Of a DNA stretch of 6,913 nt, positions 6,527 to 6,913 are shown piece by piece. The DNA lies in the NCBI GenBank assembly GCA_023144715.1, contig JAGLFC010000007.1, positions 1-6,913 on the forward strand, written 5' to 3'. Under the pieces are notes generated by a model. That model had not been told where the DNA came from and did not search any database. It saw nothing but the letters and a program-made list of their open reading frames with translations. Made by a program: the position numbers and the translations under genes. Each line of letters starts with the position of its first letter. Position 1 is the stretch's first letter. This DNA is from Gammaproteobacteria bacterium. Its GTDB lineage: Bacteria > Pseudomonadota > Gammaproteobacteria > GRL18.

Positions 6527-6536
6527 CTGATTAATA
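6518..6536. repeat. Perfect 9-bp inverted repeat, possible operator
   Basis: TATTAATCA (6518-6526) and TGATTAATA (6528-6536) are exact reverse complements around one central base. The dyad spans the TGA stop of the glycosyltransferase gene and overlaps the -35 region of the promoter candidate for the DUF4126 gene. No U tract follows on either strand and the one-base centre cannot form a normal hairpin loop. A dimeric regulator site is therefore more plausible than a terminator. Such dyads do arise by chance in AT-rich DNA. Confidence 0.4.
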
Positions 6537-6913
6537 TTACTTTTATTTGTTGTCAAGCAATGCTTATCACGTTGATATAGTGTTAACATCATAGTCGCAA
6601 TGACGTGTAAATTAAAGTGTGTTTCAAGTCTTTGTTTACCATTATGACCTAATAGTTCACAATAGTCTGGCTTATTAAGTAATATTTTTAATTGTAAGGC
6701 AATATCATGACTGTCTGCAATATTGGTGTGAATACCTGTGATATTATTTTGACACACCCACGTCATACCTGAACCCAGTATTTTGCTGACCATCGTAGGT
6801 TTGGCATAAAACATAGCTTCAAGCAGTACCAATCCAAATGCCTCAGTGCGTTCAATAGACGGTAAACAAAAAATATCACAACTGGCTAATAAAGCGTGTA
6901 GATCTTGATCATT
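6524..6913 (-). CDS. GT4-family glycosyltransferase, C-terminal part, 5' end cut by window edge
   Basis: The frame runs open into the right edge, leaving 129 C-terminal residues; an apparent TTG start at 6832 is internal. The visible part is the second Rossmann domain of a GT-B enzyme. Reading from the edge, LHALLASCDIFCLPS is followed by ERTEAFGLVLLEAM, which contains the EX7E motif (Glu24 and Glu32 of the fragment) that contacts the sugar-nucleotide donor. Then come GSGMTWV and NITGIH, which fit retaining glycosyltransferases of O-antigen, capsule or exopolysaccharide synthesis. The end at residues 100-129 is a helix with a polar tail. Donor and acceptor cannot be inferred from this part. 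The gene ends 69 bases before the DUF4126 start. Whether they share a transcript is unclear, since a promoter candidate lies between. Confidence 0.9.
   Translation of the reverse strand, partial: NDQDLHALLASCDIFCLPSIERTEAFGLVLLEAMFYAKPTMVSKILGSGMTWVCQNNITGIHTNIADSHDIALQLKILLNKPDYCELLGHNGKQRLETHFNLHVIATMMLTLYQRDKHCLTTNKSNINQ

Noticed and set aside
6524..6832. Reading the glycosyltransferase as a complete 102-residue protein starting at TTG 6832
   Set aside because: The frame continues to the window edge with conserved GT4 sequence (LPS, then ERTEAFG) before that codon, so the gene is truncated by the window only.

Overview
The window is AT-rich chromosomal DNA from a Gram-negative bacterium. 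The evidence for that envelope type is a lipoprotein signal with a non-Asp +2 residue, an MscS-type channel with an exported N-terminus, an inner-membrane LtaS/MdoB-type transferase and a polysaccharide-type glycosyltransferase. The protein families would fit a low-GC gammaproteobacterium, but no marker gene, rRNA or tRNA is present to settle the lineage. I see no insertion sequence, CRISPR array, phage gene or tRNA.

Left third, plus strand (1-2254): a run of three genes. The first is the 3' part of a small potassium-channel-like membrane protein (filter motif TLGFGD). The second is an MscS-family mechanosensitive channel with a signal peptide and a long coiled coil expected to lie in the periplasm. 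The channel genes overlap by one base (TAATG), so they are probably translationally coupled. The third is a small lipoprotein of unknown function, 42 bases downstream by the preferred start. The run ends at a hairpin that can terminate transcription from both sides, since the next gene converges on it.

Right two thirds, minus strand (2316-6913, transcribed right to left): the C-terminal part of a GT4 glycosyltransferase (cut by the window edge), then a DUF4126 membrane protein, an LtaS-type phosphoglycerol/phosphoethanolamine-type transferase of the alkaline phosphatase/sulfatase superfamily, and a KamA-family radical SAM protein. The DUF4126 gene and the transferase are 57 bases apart and may be cotranscribed. 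The KamA-like gene lies 134 bases further on and has an extended -10 promoter candidate of its own. A 9-bp dyad at the end of the glycosyltransferase gene lies just upstream of the DUF4126 gene and could be an operator.

Functionally, the left block looks like osmotic/ion release at the inner membrane, and the right block partly like envelope polymer synthesis or decoration. I did not find an obviously new multi-gene system. The best leads are the coupled channel/channel/lipoprotein set and the KamA-like enzyme, which keeps the radical SAM and PLP lysine positions but lacks the usual lysine-recognition residues.
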